A DNA stretch of 64,000 nt from Sciurus carolinensis. Its lineage: Eukaryota; Chordata; Mammalia; Rodentia; Sciuridae. Position 1 is the stretch's first letter. Each line of letters begins with the position of its first letter. Positions 1 to 11,842 of this stretch are shown here, piece by piece. The position numbers and the translations under genes were made by a program. The stretch lies in assembly GCF_902686445.1 (NCBI RefSeq), contig NC_062232.1, forward strand, positions 35,730,454 through 35,794,453, written 5' to 3'. The notes under the pieces are model-generated. The model was not told the DNA's origin, searched no databases, and saw only the letters and a list, made by a program, of their open reading frames with translations.

Positions 1-1399
1 CCCCCTACCAGATTTTTGATATAAAAGGTGGGACAAAATGAGATCATGACCTAAAAGAGACATATGATAAGGGAAGAGTGTTTGTTTTAATATTGGAAAT
101 TCATCTATGATGGAAGATTTTATAGCATGTTTAAATGATGATGGAGATGGTCCTATAGAGAGGGGGTAATTTCCAGAAGAAAGAACTCAGGTTTTACCGA
201 AGGAGGAGTTCAGTATATAAGTGTAGTGGTTATTATTGGTCATTTATTTTTATTGTTGGGGGGAGGATATCTGTTCTGATAGAAGAGGTTGTAGATATGA
301 GCAGGAAAAAGGTAAATATATTGGAAGACTATAAAAGAGAAAAGAAAGTAGGAAAACAGATATCTTGAAGAGTAGTCCAGCAACTTTATGAGCAAGACAA
401 GGTGCATTTGTGAGGCATTGATGAGGACCCAAATTGTTAGTGCTTAGAAATCCTGATAATATTAAAAATACTAGCCATGTAGTAGATTAGTGAATTTGAA
501 ACATAGAAGGCTGTGGCCAGAGTTTGTGATGTTTTAAGTTGAAATTAAGGCTATTCCCCATCATGAATGAGGTTGAGTGATCAGGAGTACAGTATATGAT
601 GACTACTAAAAGTGTAAGTCAAAAGTTATAAAATATGGGTTAATACAATTTCAGCCTTTAAAGAGTTTTTGATGGAAAATGGGAATAAAATGAAACATAA
701 ATGACAAAGATATTGTGCCTCAAGGTCCTCTGAACAGCATTTAAGAGGGCTACAAAGGAAGCACCATTGTCTTCAGAAAACCACCAGATTAAGATTAGAA
801 CAAGAAGTTTAAGGGAACAGTAATAGATGAGATAAAGGGTACAGGGGATTCTGCTGATGATAGAATTTTCTGAGGCTGTGGGACTGAGGATCAGGGAAGT
901 GTGGGAGATGAGGTCAGACTTGAATCTGCACAAAGGTGGATGTGGAGATAACCTGGGAGATTTGTACTTCTGATAGTAACTGATGAAAACAGTGATGGAG
1001 AGTGGCTGATGGGGGAAGGGGAAAATTATTGGTTCTAAAATGATCTCTTAGCAGAAGGTAGGAAATCAGCTCAACTGAGACCAATAGCTGATATCAATGG
1101 CCCTGATAATTATTGCGGATATTGTCTTACCTGGAGCACCTTGAGCACTGTGAATCTATTTTATAGGCTACAGAGAATCATATCAGGCTCAGAGGAGGAT
1201 TCCACTAGAAACAGGTGCTCTTTAGGACAATCTTGAATCCTGTTGTGGATGGTGGTGTTTTGACCAAGAGATAAGGGTATCTTACCTGGTGCTCTTGCCT
1301 AGACTACCTCTTGAGTCCCAGTCCCCTATATCCAACTGTCTACCCAACTTCTTTCTTTCAAAAAGCTTAAAGAGATCTCAAATTTGATAGGTTCAATCT
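1..1399. other. unassigned AT-rich sequence
   Basis: No gene, RNA or clear repeat is recognised. Open frames here are short, without family motifs, and look like chance. Confidence 0.5.
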
Positions 1400-2462
1400 A
1401 ACCTTCATGACCTCCAAACTCTACCACCCCAGATGTCATCCTCTTTCAGTAACTCCTTTCTTACTGGATGGTATAAACCACAAATCTAAGAGTCTTCCGA
1501 CACTTCCTTCTCCTTAACCACCATATCAAATCTACTCACACAACATAACTCAAATCTAATTTTTCCATTTCCAGCACAAACTCTTCATAAAGAATACCCT
1601 AGAACAAACCACTATCATCTCTATTCTATTCTAACAGCTTCCCAAGTGGACTCACCTCTTCCATTCCTGCTCCAAATACAAGTGTCAGATAGCTCTTTTA
1701 AAAAATATAAGTCAGGGCTGGGATCGTGGTTCAGTGGTAGAGCACTTGCCTAGCACATGTGAGGCACTGGGTTAGATCCTCAGCACCACATAAAATGAAT
1801 AAATAAAATAAAGGTATTGTGTCTATCCACAACTAAAAAAAGATCATATTATATTTATCCCCAGTAGAGCACCTTCCATCAATTTCCAATGTATTTAAAA
1901 TAAAATCCCAATTACTTGCCCATGATATCTAAGTCCCAGCTTATAGAATTCCAGCCACACAGGCCTTTCTGACCTTTTATCACTCTAAGTTTGTTCCAGA
2001 CTTTGGGCTTTTGCATTTATTATTCCCTCTGCTTAGAACTCTCAGCTCTAGATTTTCAAATGACTGGCTCTTTCTCATCATTTAAACCTCAAAGCAAGTG
2101 TCACCTTCTCAGTACAGCTTTCTCTCAACATGCAATATAAAGAGCCAACCTTTACCCCTGTCTCAGTCCATATCATATTACTCTGTTATATTTTCTTCAT
2201 CCCATTTGAAATTCACTGTGTTTATTTAATCATAGACATATGAGTGGAGTGAGTTCAGTTGGGAAGTTGTTATAATAGAACAGAAGAGAGAAGATAGTGG
2301 CTTGTTTTAGGGTGGTATTTATGGACACTATGCCTGTTTCTCTCTTGTAGAATGTAATCTCTATGACAGCAAGAATTTAATTATGTCCCCACAATATAGT
2401 CAGTTTCTAGAAAAGTGCTTGGTACATAGTAGTCATTCACTAATATTTATTGAATGAATGTC
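1400..2462 (+). repeat. L2 LINE, 3' part
   Basis: Old LINE-2 3' portion in sense orientation. Recognisable landmarks in order are a 'CACTATCATCTCTATTCTA'-like segment, the stretch around 1995-2110 resembling the L2 'TTTGC..TTCCCTCTGC..GAAC' and 'CTTTCTCATCATTTAAACCTCA' blocks, and the terminal 'GTGCTTGGTACATAGTAG...TATTTATTGAATGAATG' at 2415-2460. It is interrupted by an ID SINE (1715-1842) and is strongly diverged, consistent with great age. Confidence 0.8.
1715..1842 (+). mobile_element. ID-type SINE, squirrel subfamily
   Basis: It starts GGGCTGGGATCGTGG and keeps the tRNA-like A-box region TTCAGTGGTAGAGCAC. It ends with the CAGCACCACATAAAAT(GA)ATAAATAAA tail and AAGGTATTGTGTCTA, which marks the squirrel ID subfamily. 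It lies inside the L2 copy and so is younger than it. Confidence 0.9.
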
Positions 2463-2558
2463 AAGGGTTTCTATTATTAGATAATTACTTTATCCACAAA
2501 CTGGGTACCTTCAGCCTCACAAGATTACCAGCCAAAAAAATTGGATTTTGTACTGGGT

Positions 2559-2993
2559 GTTTTCGTCAGTTTTTTTGCTTCTGTGATCAAAAGACCTGAC
2601 AAGGACAATTTTAGGGGAGGGAAAGTTTATTTGGGAGCTCACAGTTTCAGAGGTCTCAGTCCATATAGAGAGCAGACTCCATTCCTTAGGGCTTGAGGTG
2701 AGGCTGAACATCAGGGTAGAAGAGGGTGGTGAAAGGAAACCGCTCAAGACATCATACCAGGAAGCACAGAGAGAGCTCCGCTCATCAAGGACAAAATCTA
2801 TACCCAAAAGTCCTGCATCCAGGGATCCAGCTCCTCTAGCCACACCCTATTCATCTATAGTCATCCTTCCCTTAATCCCATTAAGAAGCTAATTCACTAA
2901 TTGAATTAAGACTCTCATAAACCAATCATTTCACCTCTAAACCTTCTTGCATTGTCTCACACATGAGCTTTTGGGGGATATCTAATATACAAA
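2559..2993 (-). mobile_element. MaLR-type LTR, antisense
   Basis: Read on the minus strand it has the MaLR LTR plan: a 5' part with 'CCCCCAAAAGCTCATGTG'-like sequence and a 3' part with the AATAAA-type signal and 'GTCAGGTCTTTTGATCACAG'. A sister copy of the same family in the same orientation lies at 61475-61912. The distal end is cut by the SINE at 3001. Confidence 0.7.
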
Positions 2994-3000
2994 CAAAAAC

Positions 3001-3168
3001 ATGGGGATTGAACCCAGGAGTTCTTTACCACTGAGCTAAATCCCCAGCCATTTTTATTTTTTACTTTGAGACAGTGTCTCTCAAAGTTGCTAAGGCTGGC
3101 CTCAATTTTGCAACCCTCCAGTCTCAACCTCCCAAGGAATTATAGGTGTGTACCACCATGTCCAGTCA
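3001..3168 (-). mobile_element. MEN (B1-dID) SINE, antisense
   Basis: The right (ID) arm reads GGGGATTGAACCCAGGAG...CTGAGCTAAATCCCCAGCC on the plus strand, followed by the B1-like arm ending TATAGGTGTGTACCACCATG. Both arms are present. Confidence 0.85.
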
Positions 3169-3482
3169 AAAATTTTAATGTAACATTATTTAACATATCA
3201 CAATTTAAATTGTTCCTTAAACTCTTTTTTGAGATTTCTATTTCTGCTTCTGTCTTTTTGCAAGGATAATGCTACTCTGATTTTGAGGAGCCCAATAAAA
3301 GATTTCATTATCATAATGATTTCCTAGATCTATCCTGAAAAGCAACATACTTTTTAACATGCAAAATTACTTGGATAAAATCATGTTTAAGGTTGTGATA
3401 CTTCTATTTACCAATGACACGTTGTAGAATATTTACTTAGCTCTCTAGTTCTCTCTAGAAAAAAAACAAGATATCTCTATCT

Positions 3483-3486
<4 letters not shown>

Positions 3487-3527
<41 letters not shown>
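3487..3527. repeat. (CA)n microsatellite
   Basis: About 20 uninterrupted CA units; likely length-polymorphic. Confidence 0.97.
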
Positions 3528-3528
<1 letters not shown>

Positions 3529-4269
3529 TCTTCCAAACTAGCTATTTCTAAGTCAGTGTGCAGTACAGAAAATAGCTTTATTTTGTAGTAATAGTCACTT
3601 ATTAGAAAAAGATCTGTTTGTTTCTAAAGGATTACCCTTTTGTCTTCCAGAAAAGTATATCAATAACCACTGGAGTATAGAAAAATCTTTACTTTCTTGA
3701 TTTTTTTCTGTGTGCTACTGGTTGTCATTTTCTGGGCAGGTTGGGATAATGGTTGGTGAAAGTACACATTTCTAAAGAACCCTGCTGGGGCTATATGGAA
3801 AGATTAGTAATGGCTAAGAGTTGCAGGCTGCTCAGTTAATTGATTTTTTTCTATCTAGAGGACTTCCATTCCTTTATTTTCACTGTAGTTGGTGCATAAT
3901 AGACTGATATCAAGGTGCACAATTGAACTCTCTCCAGTTGTGAGAACATGTGCTTTTAAATGGAAAGCTTGGTACCATTTTAATAAAGGAAATTATATGG
4001 GCTGACATAAATCCTTCCCGTTTGTTCCATGGGCATATGTTATCATCATTCTCACAACTAAAAACTGACCCACAAGACGAATAACAAAAGGACAATAAAT
4101 AAGTGTATTTATAGAAAATACCACATGCTTCTTTTCTCAGTGTATGTAGATTCTTTGTTCTTTGTATGACAGGAAATAAAAGCTCTTTTTAAATTCTATT
4201 TCTAAGAAACACAGATAATATTTTCTTTCAAACTACTCATTGTCTCATATCTGTCATATACTTTTTATT

Positions 4270-4430
4270 TCTGAATCTATGAATCTTTACAAACACTAAT
4301 TCTCATAGCTCCCCTACAAAGCAAGGTAGGTTCATCCCACAAATCAGGTATTTTATTTCTCCCAGGACACTATGTAGAATTTCCAGAGTTTAAAAGATTT
4401 GTCCTTTCTTATTACATCTTCCCTCAAGGC
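4270..4430. repeat. MIR-like fragment
   Basis: The run 'AATTCTCATAGCTCCCCTACAAAGCAAGGTAGGT..CATCCCACAAATCAGG' (shown in parts) resembles the MIR core segment around 'CTCACAACAACCCTATGAGGTAGG'. It is degraded and the orientation is uncertain. Confidence 0.5.
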
Positions 4431-4748
4431 TAGTTAGCAGGCAGTTCATGGAGAAAACATTCTATTTATTTCTGAGGCAGATCAACCCTATTGGCAGTTC
4501 TGAACTAAAATTCCATTGCAACATGATAATGTGGTAGTTTTAATTAACATAGTAGTTGTAAGTAAAGCAAGTTTGGCCTAGTTATTTCCTCTTGGACTCT
4601 CAATTCAACTTTCCAGATCTGATTCACCTTGAATGAGAAGGAAGAGTTTCCAAGTCTTCTGACTGAGTACAGTCAGAAAAATAGAATTATTCATTGGTAT
4701 TTTATTAATGAAATGTGTCAATATTTCTTTTTTGTACCCCTTAAAAAC

Positions 4749-4948
4749 AATTGCGTGTCACAGCAGCTTGGGAGGCTAAGGCAGGAGGATAGAGTTGAAA
4801 GCCAGCCTCAGCAACTTAGGGAGACCCTGAGCAACTGCTTAGTGAGACCCTGTCTCTAAATAAAATTTTTAAAAAGGGCTGGGGATGTGGCTCAGTGATG
4901 AAGCACCCCTGGGTCAGTGCCCAGTACAAAACAAAACAAAACAAAAAA
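4749..4948 (+). mobile_element. MEN (B1-dID) SINE
   Basis: The B1-like arm (CAGCAGCTTGGGAGGCTAAG) is followed by the ID arm (GGGCTGGGGATGTGGCTCAG, then GGGTCAGTGCCCAGTAC) and a (CAAAA)n tail. Confidence 0.92.
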
Positions 4949-5178
4949 CATTTATGTGAGTGTCAGAGGAAGAAAAAGGGATCATAGAGATGTTTTGTAG
5001 AAAGTATAATCTTTTAGAGTTCTCAGAAAAACAAATATTTTTCTGGGTATTAACTCTTTTCTGCTTAAAACAAAAGGATGATTATGGAAGGAATTTTTTA
5101 ATCTTCAGTCATGGAACGTAATGAAATGCCAGCTGAGAATCCTGGTGACTTGTCTTCCCTTCAAAAATATTTTAGTTT

Positions 5179-5260
5179 GGGGCTAGGGATATAGTTCAGT
5201 GGCACAGTGCTTGCTTAGCATGTGTAAGACTCTGGGTTCAATCCCCAGTAATACAAAAAA
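5179..5260 (+). mobile_element. ID-type SINE
   Basis: GGGGCTAGGGATATAGTTCAG, the GCTTGCTTAGCATGTGTAAG loop region, and GGGTTCAATCCCCAGTAAT (intact B-box-like sequence) with a short A tail. Confidence 0.88.
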
Positions 5261-5277
5261 GGGAATAAAACTCTCTT

Positions 5278-5350
5278 GGGCTGGGGATGTGGCTCAGAGT
5301 GCTTACCCAGCATGTGTGAGGCCCTGGTTTTTATCCCCAACACTGAAAAG
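5278..5350 (+). mobile_element. ID-type SINE, second of a close pair
   Basis: GGGCTGGGGATGTGGCTCAG runs to a degraded CCTGGTTTTTATCCCCAACAC end. It lies 17 bp after the previous ID copy in the same orientation and was probably an independent insertion near the first copy's A-rich tail. Confidence 0.85.
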
Positions 5351-5401
5351 AAATTTTTCAGCTTGTAAATCAACCTTTTGATCAATATCAGATTGAAAGT
5401 T

Positions 5402-5606
5402 GTTGGGCACACACCTGTAATCCCAGCAACTTGGGAGGCTAAGGCAGGAGAATGGCAAGTTCAAGGCCAGCTTAGCAACTTAGTGAGGCTCTAACAACTC
5501 AGTGAGACCCTATATCAAATTTAAAAAAATAAAATAAAATAAAAAGGACTGGGCATGTAACTCAATGATAAAGCCCCCCTGGGTTCAATCCCTAGTTCCA
5601 AAAATA
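5402..5606 (+). mobile_element. MEN (B1-dID) SINE
   Basis: CACACACCTGTAATCCCAGC starts the B1-like arm; the ID arm is degraded (GGACTGGGCATGTAACTCAA) and ends CCCTGGGTTCAATCCCTAG with an AAATAAAT-type tail. Confidence 0.9.
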
Positions 5607-5714
5607 AATACATTAAAAATTAGAAAAAAATAAAACTGAAAGGTGATAATCAACTGAACAAAGGGAAAATATGCTACTTTACAGACAATAAACACCAGTG
5701 AGCTTTTCCAATGT

Positions 5715-6095
5715 AACAAACTACCTCAAATGAAAATTCAAATGAAAATCGCTTATTGAACAAATAATTCTGGGAGTTGGCAGTTTGGGTTATACTCATC
5801 TGAGCAGTTCTGGTGTCTGCTAGAGTTATTCATGCATCTGTGGGTTGGCTAGGGGCTAGATTTTCTTGGGTGACTTCATACTGGACAGCTCATCTCTTCT
5901 CTGTGTGGTCGGCAGGCTGTTGGACAATGTTCTAAAGATCAAGTACAAGCATGCAAATCCTCTTGAGGTCTAGCCTTATAACTAATATAATTTCTGCCGC
6001 ATTCTATTGGCCAAACCAAATCCCAAGACCAAGGATTGGGGACTGACTCATTGAATCAAGAAGAGTCAGAGATGCTAAGGTAGATAGTTCTGTAG
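5715..6095 (-). repeat. ancient mammal-wide repeat, probably LTR-derived, antisense
   Basis: The segment contains 'TGTGGGTTGGCTAGGGGC', 'CTCTTGAGGTCTAGCC' and 'CCGCATTCTATTGGCCAAAC'. These blocks recur in a common ancient repeat of mammals that I cannot name with certainty. No coding content is seen. Confidence 0.5.
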
Positions 6096-7941
6096 ATAGA
6101 GATACCCTGGCTTAAGAATTTGTCTCAGTTATGAAAGCCAGACCCTAAATTAACCATTTTTAAATTTGTACAAATAACTCCCCCTTCTGTGATCTTATGC
6201 TCAAAATACAACTTTCTGATTTAATTTGGGTTTTCATGTGCAATGCTGAGAATATTTTGATCAATGCACTCTGGTGTCATTTATATTTCTTATTACAAAT
6301 GGGTAGATTGGCACTCAGCTCCATTTATCTTTTTCCTGTCTGTCTTTTTTCCCCTTCTTTCTCTCCCATTACAAAAAAATAGCTTCTTCCTTCCTCTAAA
6401 CCCTGAGATCAGTGGTACCCAGATATTGGAGGTATGGGTTCTGTTCCAGCACAGGCTTCTTATCTCTTGAGACTAAAGATTGTCTTCCCTTCCTCTGAGG
6501 GCAAGAGCTGGGCTTCAGCATGGCCATCACAGTCTAAAGACTGATTACCTGAACTCACAAAGGCTCTCCCTTCTTCAGTGACTATGTAGTAGAGTTAAGC
6601 TGTTAATATTCTATAAGGTGAACTTTTACCAATAAGACAAGAGACAAAAAGGAACTTAAATTCCTTGCCCTTTCTTTCTTTTCAACACAAACAGATGGTT
6701 CCAGGAGGCAGCTCATTCCACACATCCTTTATGAAGATATCCTATAAGACTGATCAATCAGTCAGATTTCCTATACACTTGCAATTGTGTTGGTAATATA
6801 TCACTTTATGTTGCCTTTGAGTCTTCCTTGACTAAAAAATCCCCCTTTCCCTCATTCTGGATCCATTGAAACTGCACCCATTCCAAAGGCAAGCATGTCA
6901 GTTGTGTAAGAAGTTCTTACACTCTGTTTTAGGGAAATTAGGATAAAACAAAAACATGGAAGACAGTTACTTTTCACACATTTGTTCATTTATATTATGT
7001 AAACATGAATCTAGGGAACTTGTCAGTTTTGAGTTTTGACCAACAAATGAATAATGGTCCTATTTGAGAATATCCCTGATTTACTGGATATTGAGACTTC
7101 TTTTTGTCTTTTTCTTTTCTGTTGAGTCTTAATTTATAATCTGCTATGCTCTAACACTTAGGTAGGAGTCACCTATCTAGAGAATATATTCAATCTGCCT
7201 ATAGCAAAGAGTTTTAGCAAAAACGTCCTGTTTTGAACTTTTTTTTTTTAACTTACAAAGGAAAAAGAAAATGTTTTGCTAACCCACAGTGGTGACAGAA
7301 ACTCCTTAAAATTATATTTGCCCATAATTAGGTATCTGCGTAAACTCAGGCATGAACTTCTTATGTTATTATCACTTTTCCAACTATATAACGTAAACTA
7401 AAAGTTGAATTCATGACATCACACAACTAATAAAATTTAAACAAAATTAAATCTATATTGCAATTTTTGCTAAAGCTAAACTAGTGTTCATCATTGAAAT
7501 TATATGTACATATATTATAGTATGCCATACGATGACTTGATTCTCCTACTGTTTGCTCTGCTTAAATAATATTAAGACCTTTTATTTTATAGATATAATT
7601 TAGCTTTTTTATAATATGAATGGACCATTCATACATTAGCTTTGCTTCTGTTTTCTTCCATGAGCCCCAAACAATTATAGTAGAACATTGCTCCAAAGCA
7701 CACAGTAGTTTTTGGGATAGATTCTCATGTACATAAGTAGATTAAGGCAAACTTTTAATACTTTTATGGACTAATGCTTTTATAAAATGAAAGACTAAGA
7801 TTTTCCTTCTCCAAGTTGTTTAAATGGATCAAAGCTTGCACATTAGTAGATGTTAGAAAGTTTTCATTTGTAGCATTAGGGAAAGCTAATAAGAGTAAAC
7901 AGATGTGCTTACCAGAACACTAAAACTTAAAAATTAAATGC

Positions 7942-7946
<5 letters not shown>
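6096..7946. other. unassigned AT-rich sequence
   Basis: I recognise no gene, RNA or repeat here. The longest open frames (about 60-70 codons near 6197-6470) are low-complexity and not convincing. Confidence 0.5.
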
Positions 7947-7985
<39 letters not shown>

Positions 7986-8010
7986 TATTTATTTATTTAT
8001 TTATTTATTT
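7947..8010. repeat. (TA)n then (TTTA)n microsatellite
   Basis: About 18 TA units run directly into about seven TTTA units. The TTTA block abuts the T-rich (tail) end of the antisense SINE that follows and probably expanded from its A tail. Confidence 0.95.
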
Positions 8011-8207
8011 TGGTAGTGGGGATTGAACCTGGGGGTGCTTTACCACTGAATTGCATACCCACCCCTTTCTATTTTTTTGTTTTGAAACAGGCTCTTGCTA
8101 TGTTGCTTAGAGTCTTGCTTAAATTGCTGAGACTGGCTTTGAACTTTTCATCTTCCTGCCTCAGCCTCCTGAGCAGCTGGGATTACAGGCATGCACCACC
8201 ACACCTA
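8011..8207 (-). mobile_element. MEN (B1-dID) SINE, antisense
   Basis: GGGGATTGAACCTGGGGGTG marks the ID arm. The B1 arm ends GGGATTACAGGCATGCACCA. Both arms are complete. Confidence 0.92.
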
Positions 8208-9426
8208 ATGCATTATTTCATGATTTTTATGTGCAGACTCGTTACCCAAGTAAACATGCAAACATGCAAACATGCATGTTGAAATAAAGTAGTACTTGAT
8301 TATAAAATAGTCATCTACATGACACAGAATATATTATTTTTATGACCTTTGAATATAATTGGAATGGAAACTCATGCATTAAAAAGAATCTTGTAATAAA
8401 CTCAAGGACACCCAGAATACTTTCCATGGATTCCCAGAAAGATGAAGTCCTCCACTGGGGAGATATGCTCTAAGATTGTCGTTTTTAATTTGTTTGTCAT
8501 CTTTGTGAATCATGTACAAAGTTATTGATCACCATCCTAGAAAAATATATACATGCACACAAATAATATTTTGTATATTAGTTTCAGTAAGATGATAAAT
8601 GTCCTGACACCAATCCAAGGACTACCATAATTACATTATTTCATTTAATTCCTCCAATTGCCTCAGTAAGTAGTATCCTGTAGACAAATCTCATAGTAGC
8701 ATAATTATTCTTCCTTTTGCATGTTGATTGCTTTTACTCCAAGATTCCCTTAGGATGCTTTTTTTTAAATTTTCAAATATCAATAACTTTACCACTTACT
8801 TTTCCTAGGAAACACTCTACACGATTTGATCTTCAGAGTCAAATCTTAACTGAAAACACCTTCTTGCATTAAATCTTTGAATACCTTTCCATCTTTCTAT
8901 TCCCCTTTTCTTTCATCTCTATTCCACATCTATCATCTTTTTTACAATAATTTTATATCTAATTTCTTTTAAATTTCACTTTGCATGATTTTTTGAAGCT
9001 TGACTTCCAGCCCCTGATTGTGAGTTCAAATATTATTCTAGTAATGGTGACACCAAATGTCACATTTATCTCTGTAAATATTTCATTTATTTCTTATATT
9101 TATTTTTATGTCTCATATTTCTTTCCATTGACAGCTTATTTTTCATCTCCTGTTTTATATCTTTTTAAAATAAGGTTGAGATGCCTGGACATTTTTAAAA
9201 GTCATAGACAAATTTGTTTTTAATGCTTAGCTTCTAAATCATGCTTATTGTAATATGTTAGTCATTTACTTTTTGATGACTTTTCCTCTGTTTTGTACTT
9301 TTTCAATGAATTTTTCTTTGATTTTTTAAAAATTGAAGCAATTATTGAGCTAATTTAAAGAGCTCTCCTACTAATCCTTGCCTTTCAACCTCCAGACATT
9401 TTTATGTAAGAAAATAAAATTTTCAT
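8208..9426. other. unassigned; weak MIR-like and old L1-like stretches
   Basis: A short MIR-like stretch lies near 8615-8700 ('ATTATTTCATTTAATTCCTC'). The T-rich sequence at 8830-9240 could be very old antisense L1, but I cannot show it. A 12-bp direct repeat (AACATGCAAACA type) is at 8256-8278. Confidence 0.4.

Positions 9427-9479
<53 letters not shown>
9427..9479. repeat. (TG)n microsatellite
   Basis: About 26 TG units with one TTTG interruption, abutting the tail end of the antisense SINE at 9480. Confidence 0.97.
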
Positions 9480-9480
<1 letters not shown>

Positions 9481-9664
9481 GCACTGGAGATTTAACTCAA
9501 GGGCACTCTACCACTGAGCTACATCCCCAGCGCAATTTCATTTATTTTGAGTCAGGTTCTCCCTAAGTTGATAAAGTTTAAACTTGCCATCCTCAAACTT
9601 GCCATCCTCTGGACTCAGCCTCCTGAGTCACTAGGATTATAGGAAGGTACCACTGCACCAGGTA
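9480..9664 (-). mobile_element. MEN (B1-dID) SINE, antisense
   Basis: CACTGAGCTACATCCCCAGC (ID arm) and CTCAGCCTCCTGAGTCACTA (B1 arm). There is a small local duplication, 'AAACTTGCCATCCTC' twice at 9581-9608. Confidence 0.88.
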
Positions 9665-9991
9665 GCATGTTCATTAATCTTAAAGTACTGTTTAGAATGG
9701 TCTTTGTCACTCAAAATCCAACATAATTTCCAACCAATGTATGTTCAATTTATAATATGGATTTACAAACATTATATGATTGATAACACTGTTATCATTC
9801 ATAAAACAAACTATAAGATATGTACAGAAAAATAGAGAAAATTACATTAGTCTTAATAGACTTTGGTTTGCTATTCCTTATTCATATTGCATCAACTAAA
9901 CAGAATTATATAAAGATATGGGAGAAAATGACATAATTCAATAAGGCAAAACGAATTATTACATGTTAAATTCAAATTAACTGATAGAAAA

Positions 9992-10220
9992 TGCAGACAA
10001 TAGACCAGACATGGTGGTGCATGCCTATAATCCCAGAGGCTCAGGAGGCTGAGGCAGGAGTTCAAAGCCAGCCTCAGCAACTTAGTGAGGCCCTAAGCAA
10101 CTTGGTGAGACCCTGTCGTAAAATATAATATAAAAGGAAAAAGGGGACTAGGGATGTAGTTTAGTGGTTGAGCACCCTGGGTTCAATCCCCAGTACACAT
10201 AAAAAAGTGCAGAAAATAGA
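9992..10220 (+). mobile_element. MEN (B1-dID) SINE with 13-bp target-site duplication
   Basis: The SINE body at 10005-10207 has both arms and ends GGGTTCAATCCCCAGTACAC plus an A tail. Flanking direct repeats TGCAGACAATAGA (9992-10004) and TGCAGAAAATAGA (10208-10220) differ at one base, the expected mark of L1-mediated insertion. Confidence 0.95.
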
Positions 10221-10750
10221 CTGGCAAGAAAACTTAAATAATGTGATTCCTAAATGTGACATTTTGGTAACTGAAAGAGGTAAATTAAAATCTACAATAA
10301 TTCTTTTAAAATTGGTTATTTCTTCATTTTAACTTCTCATCTTTTGATTTGTAGATTTGGGTTCTGTGTTATTAGACACTTTACAAATATAAAAATTTCA
10401 TGTTCTTCTGACAAATCAACTCTTACATCATAAAATGCCTTTTTTACTAAGATTGCTTTTTGCCTATTTTTCTGGTATTTGCCCAGGTATACCAGTTTTG
10501 GGGTAAGTTGTATGAATATTTTTCTAGTCTTTACACTTCTTTGTATCCCTATATTAAGATGTGTATCTTCTACACAGAACATAGTTGTGCGCTTCTTATC
10601 CAGTCTGAGGAAATCCAGAATATTCAAACCACTTCCATTTAATGTAAATACTTACATATTTGTATTTAAATCTACCATCGTAGTTGTTTTTCCTCCATGT
10701 TCCAAATGTTTTGTTTTTTCTCTACTTTCTTGATTAAGTATTATTTTCTT
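10221..10750. other. unassigned AT-rich sequence
   Basis: Overlapping short open frames occur on both strands at 10337-10733. None has a recognisable motif. It may be very old antisense L1, but this is not demonstrable by eye. Confidence 0.4.
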
Positions 10751-10980
10751 TTTTTTTTTTTTGATTACAAGGACTGTGCAGTTTATTAGGAAAATGATCC
10801 AAGTTAATAAAAACAACAAAAACATCTCACCAAATTACTTCTTTGGGCAGTGGAAACTCTGAGTGAGCTTCCTGAACTTACATTTTAACATTTTCTGTGA
10901 TATGCATGAATTACTGTGATGTGCATGCATTTTTATAACAAAAATTCTTTGTTTTTTTATCAGAAGGCACGACTGAATTG
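10751..10980 (-). pseudogene. 3' end of a processed retrocopy of an unidentified mRNA
   Basis: On the minus strand a non-repetitive sequence ends with an AATAAA hexamer (complement of TTTATT near 10779), then about 25 bases on a run of about 16 A (T-run at 10750-10763). This is the layout of a polyadenylated transcript copied back into the genome. No open frame is evident, so it would be mostly 3' UTR. The parent gene is not recognised and the 5' limit is a guess. A long A-run beside a chance AATAAA is the alternative. Confidence 0.45.
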
Positions 10981-11194
10981 TATTGTGGTGAACAGAACCT
11001 TAAATACAGTCATGAGTAGAAATAGTAAGACTTACAGGTAGGCATCCTTGCAATGACCTTAAAAGGAATAATTTTATTATTTCCATATTAAGCATCATGT
11101 TTATTATAAATTTTCTCATAGTTATCTACTGTCAGGTTAATTAACTTCCTTTTCAGTTTTATCATGAAAGAATGCTGAATTTAATAAGAGGCCT

Positions 11195-11290
11195 GGGACT
11201 GGGGATGTGACTCCATAGTAGAACACTTGCCTTGTATGGGTGATGCCCTAAGTTTAATCTCTTATCACCAATAAAATAAAATAAATCTTT
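11195..11290 (+). mobile_element. ID-type SINE, degraded
   Basis: GGGACTGGGGATGTGACTCC, GAACACTTGCCTTGTATGGG and a CCAATAAAATAAAATAAAT tail. The B-box region is eroded (AAGTTTAATCTCTTATC). Confidence 0.8.
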
Positions 11291-11474
11291 ATTAACTAAG
11301 ATTATTCTATAATTTCTCTTATTTCACCTATTAGTTGTGTGTATGACATTAACTGATTTCCTAATTTTAGGCCAGAAACGAGTCCTACTTTTTCATGAGA
11401 CATAGTCTTATTTTTACATTGCCGATATTACTGTCTAATACTATCAACCCTTTATATCCAAAAAAATATATATA

Positions 11475-11566
11475 TATGTATTACCAAGATACATAGTATA
11501 ATCAAAAATTATACTCAATATATGTATTACCAAGTTAAATAGTATAATCAGAAATTAAACTATAAT
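11475..11566. repeat. 46-bp tandem duplication, two copies
   Basis: Copies at 11475-11520 and 11521-11566 both begin TATGTATTACCAAG and share AGTATAATCA then AAATTA. They differ at a handful of sites. No known element is involved. Confidence 0.85.
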
Positions 11567-11842
11567 GAAGAAAATTGCAATCTCATTCATAAGCATAGAT
11601 ACAAATATCCTAAAATATTTACAGTTCCTTGGTATTTGTCCCTTGGTATCCTCAGGATGTTGTTTCCAAGACCCCCACAAACACTAAAATGCACAGGTAC
11701 TCAAGTCCCTTATTTAAAATGGTGTAATATTTGCATATAATCAGCACATGTCCTCTTATATACTTTAAATCATCTTGAGATTGCTTATGATAACTAATAC
11801 ACATAATGCTATTTAAAGTGTTATCCTATATTATTTAAAGAA

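Larger units (their letters stand above)
3169..4748. other. mostly unassigned; holds (CA)n and a MIR-like piece
   Basis: Apart from the CA microsatellite and the MIR-like fragment listed separately, no gene or named repeat is supported. Short open frames, for example near 3910-4095, have no family features. Confidence 0.5.

Noticed and set aside
7938..8282. 114-codon frame
   Set aside because: It translates a (TA)n microsatellite and an antisense SINE; the Tyr/Ile run is repeat-derived.
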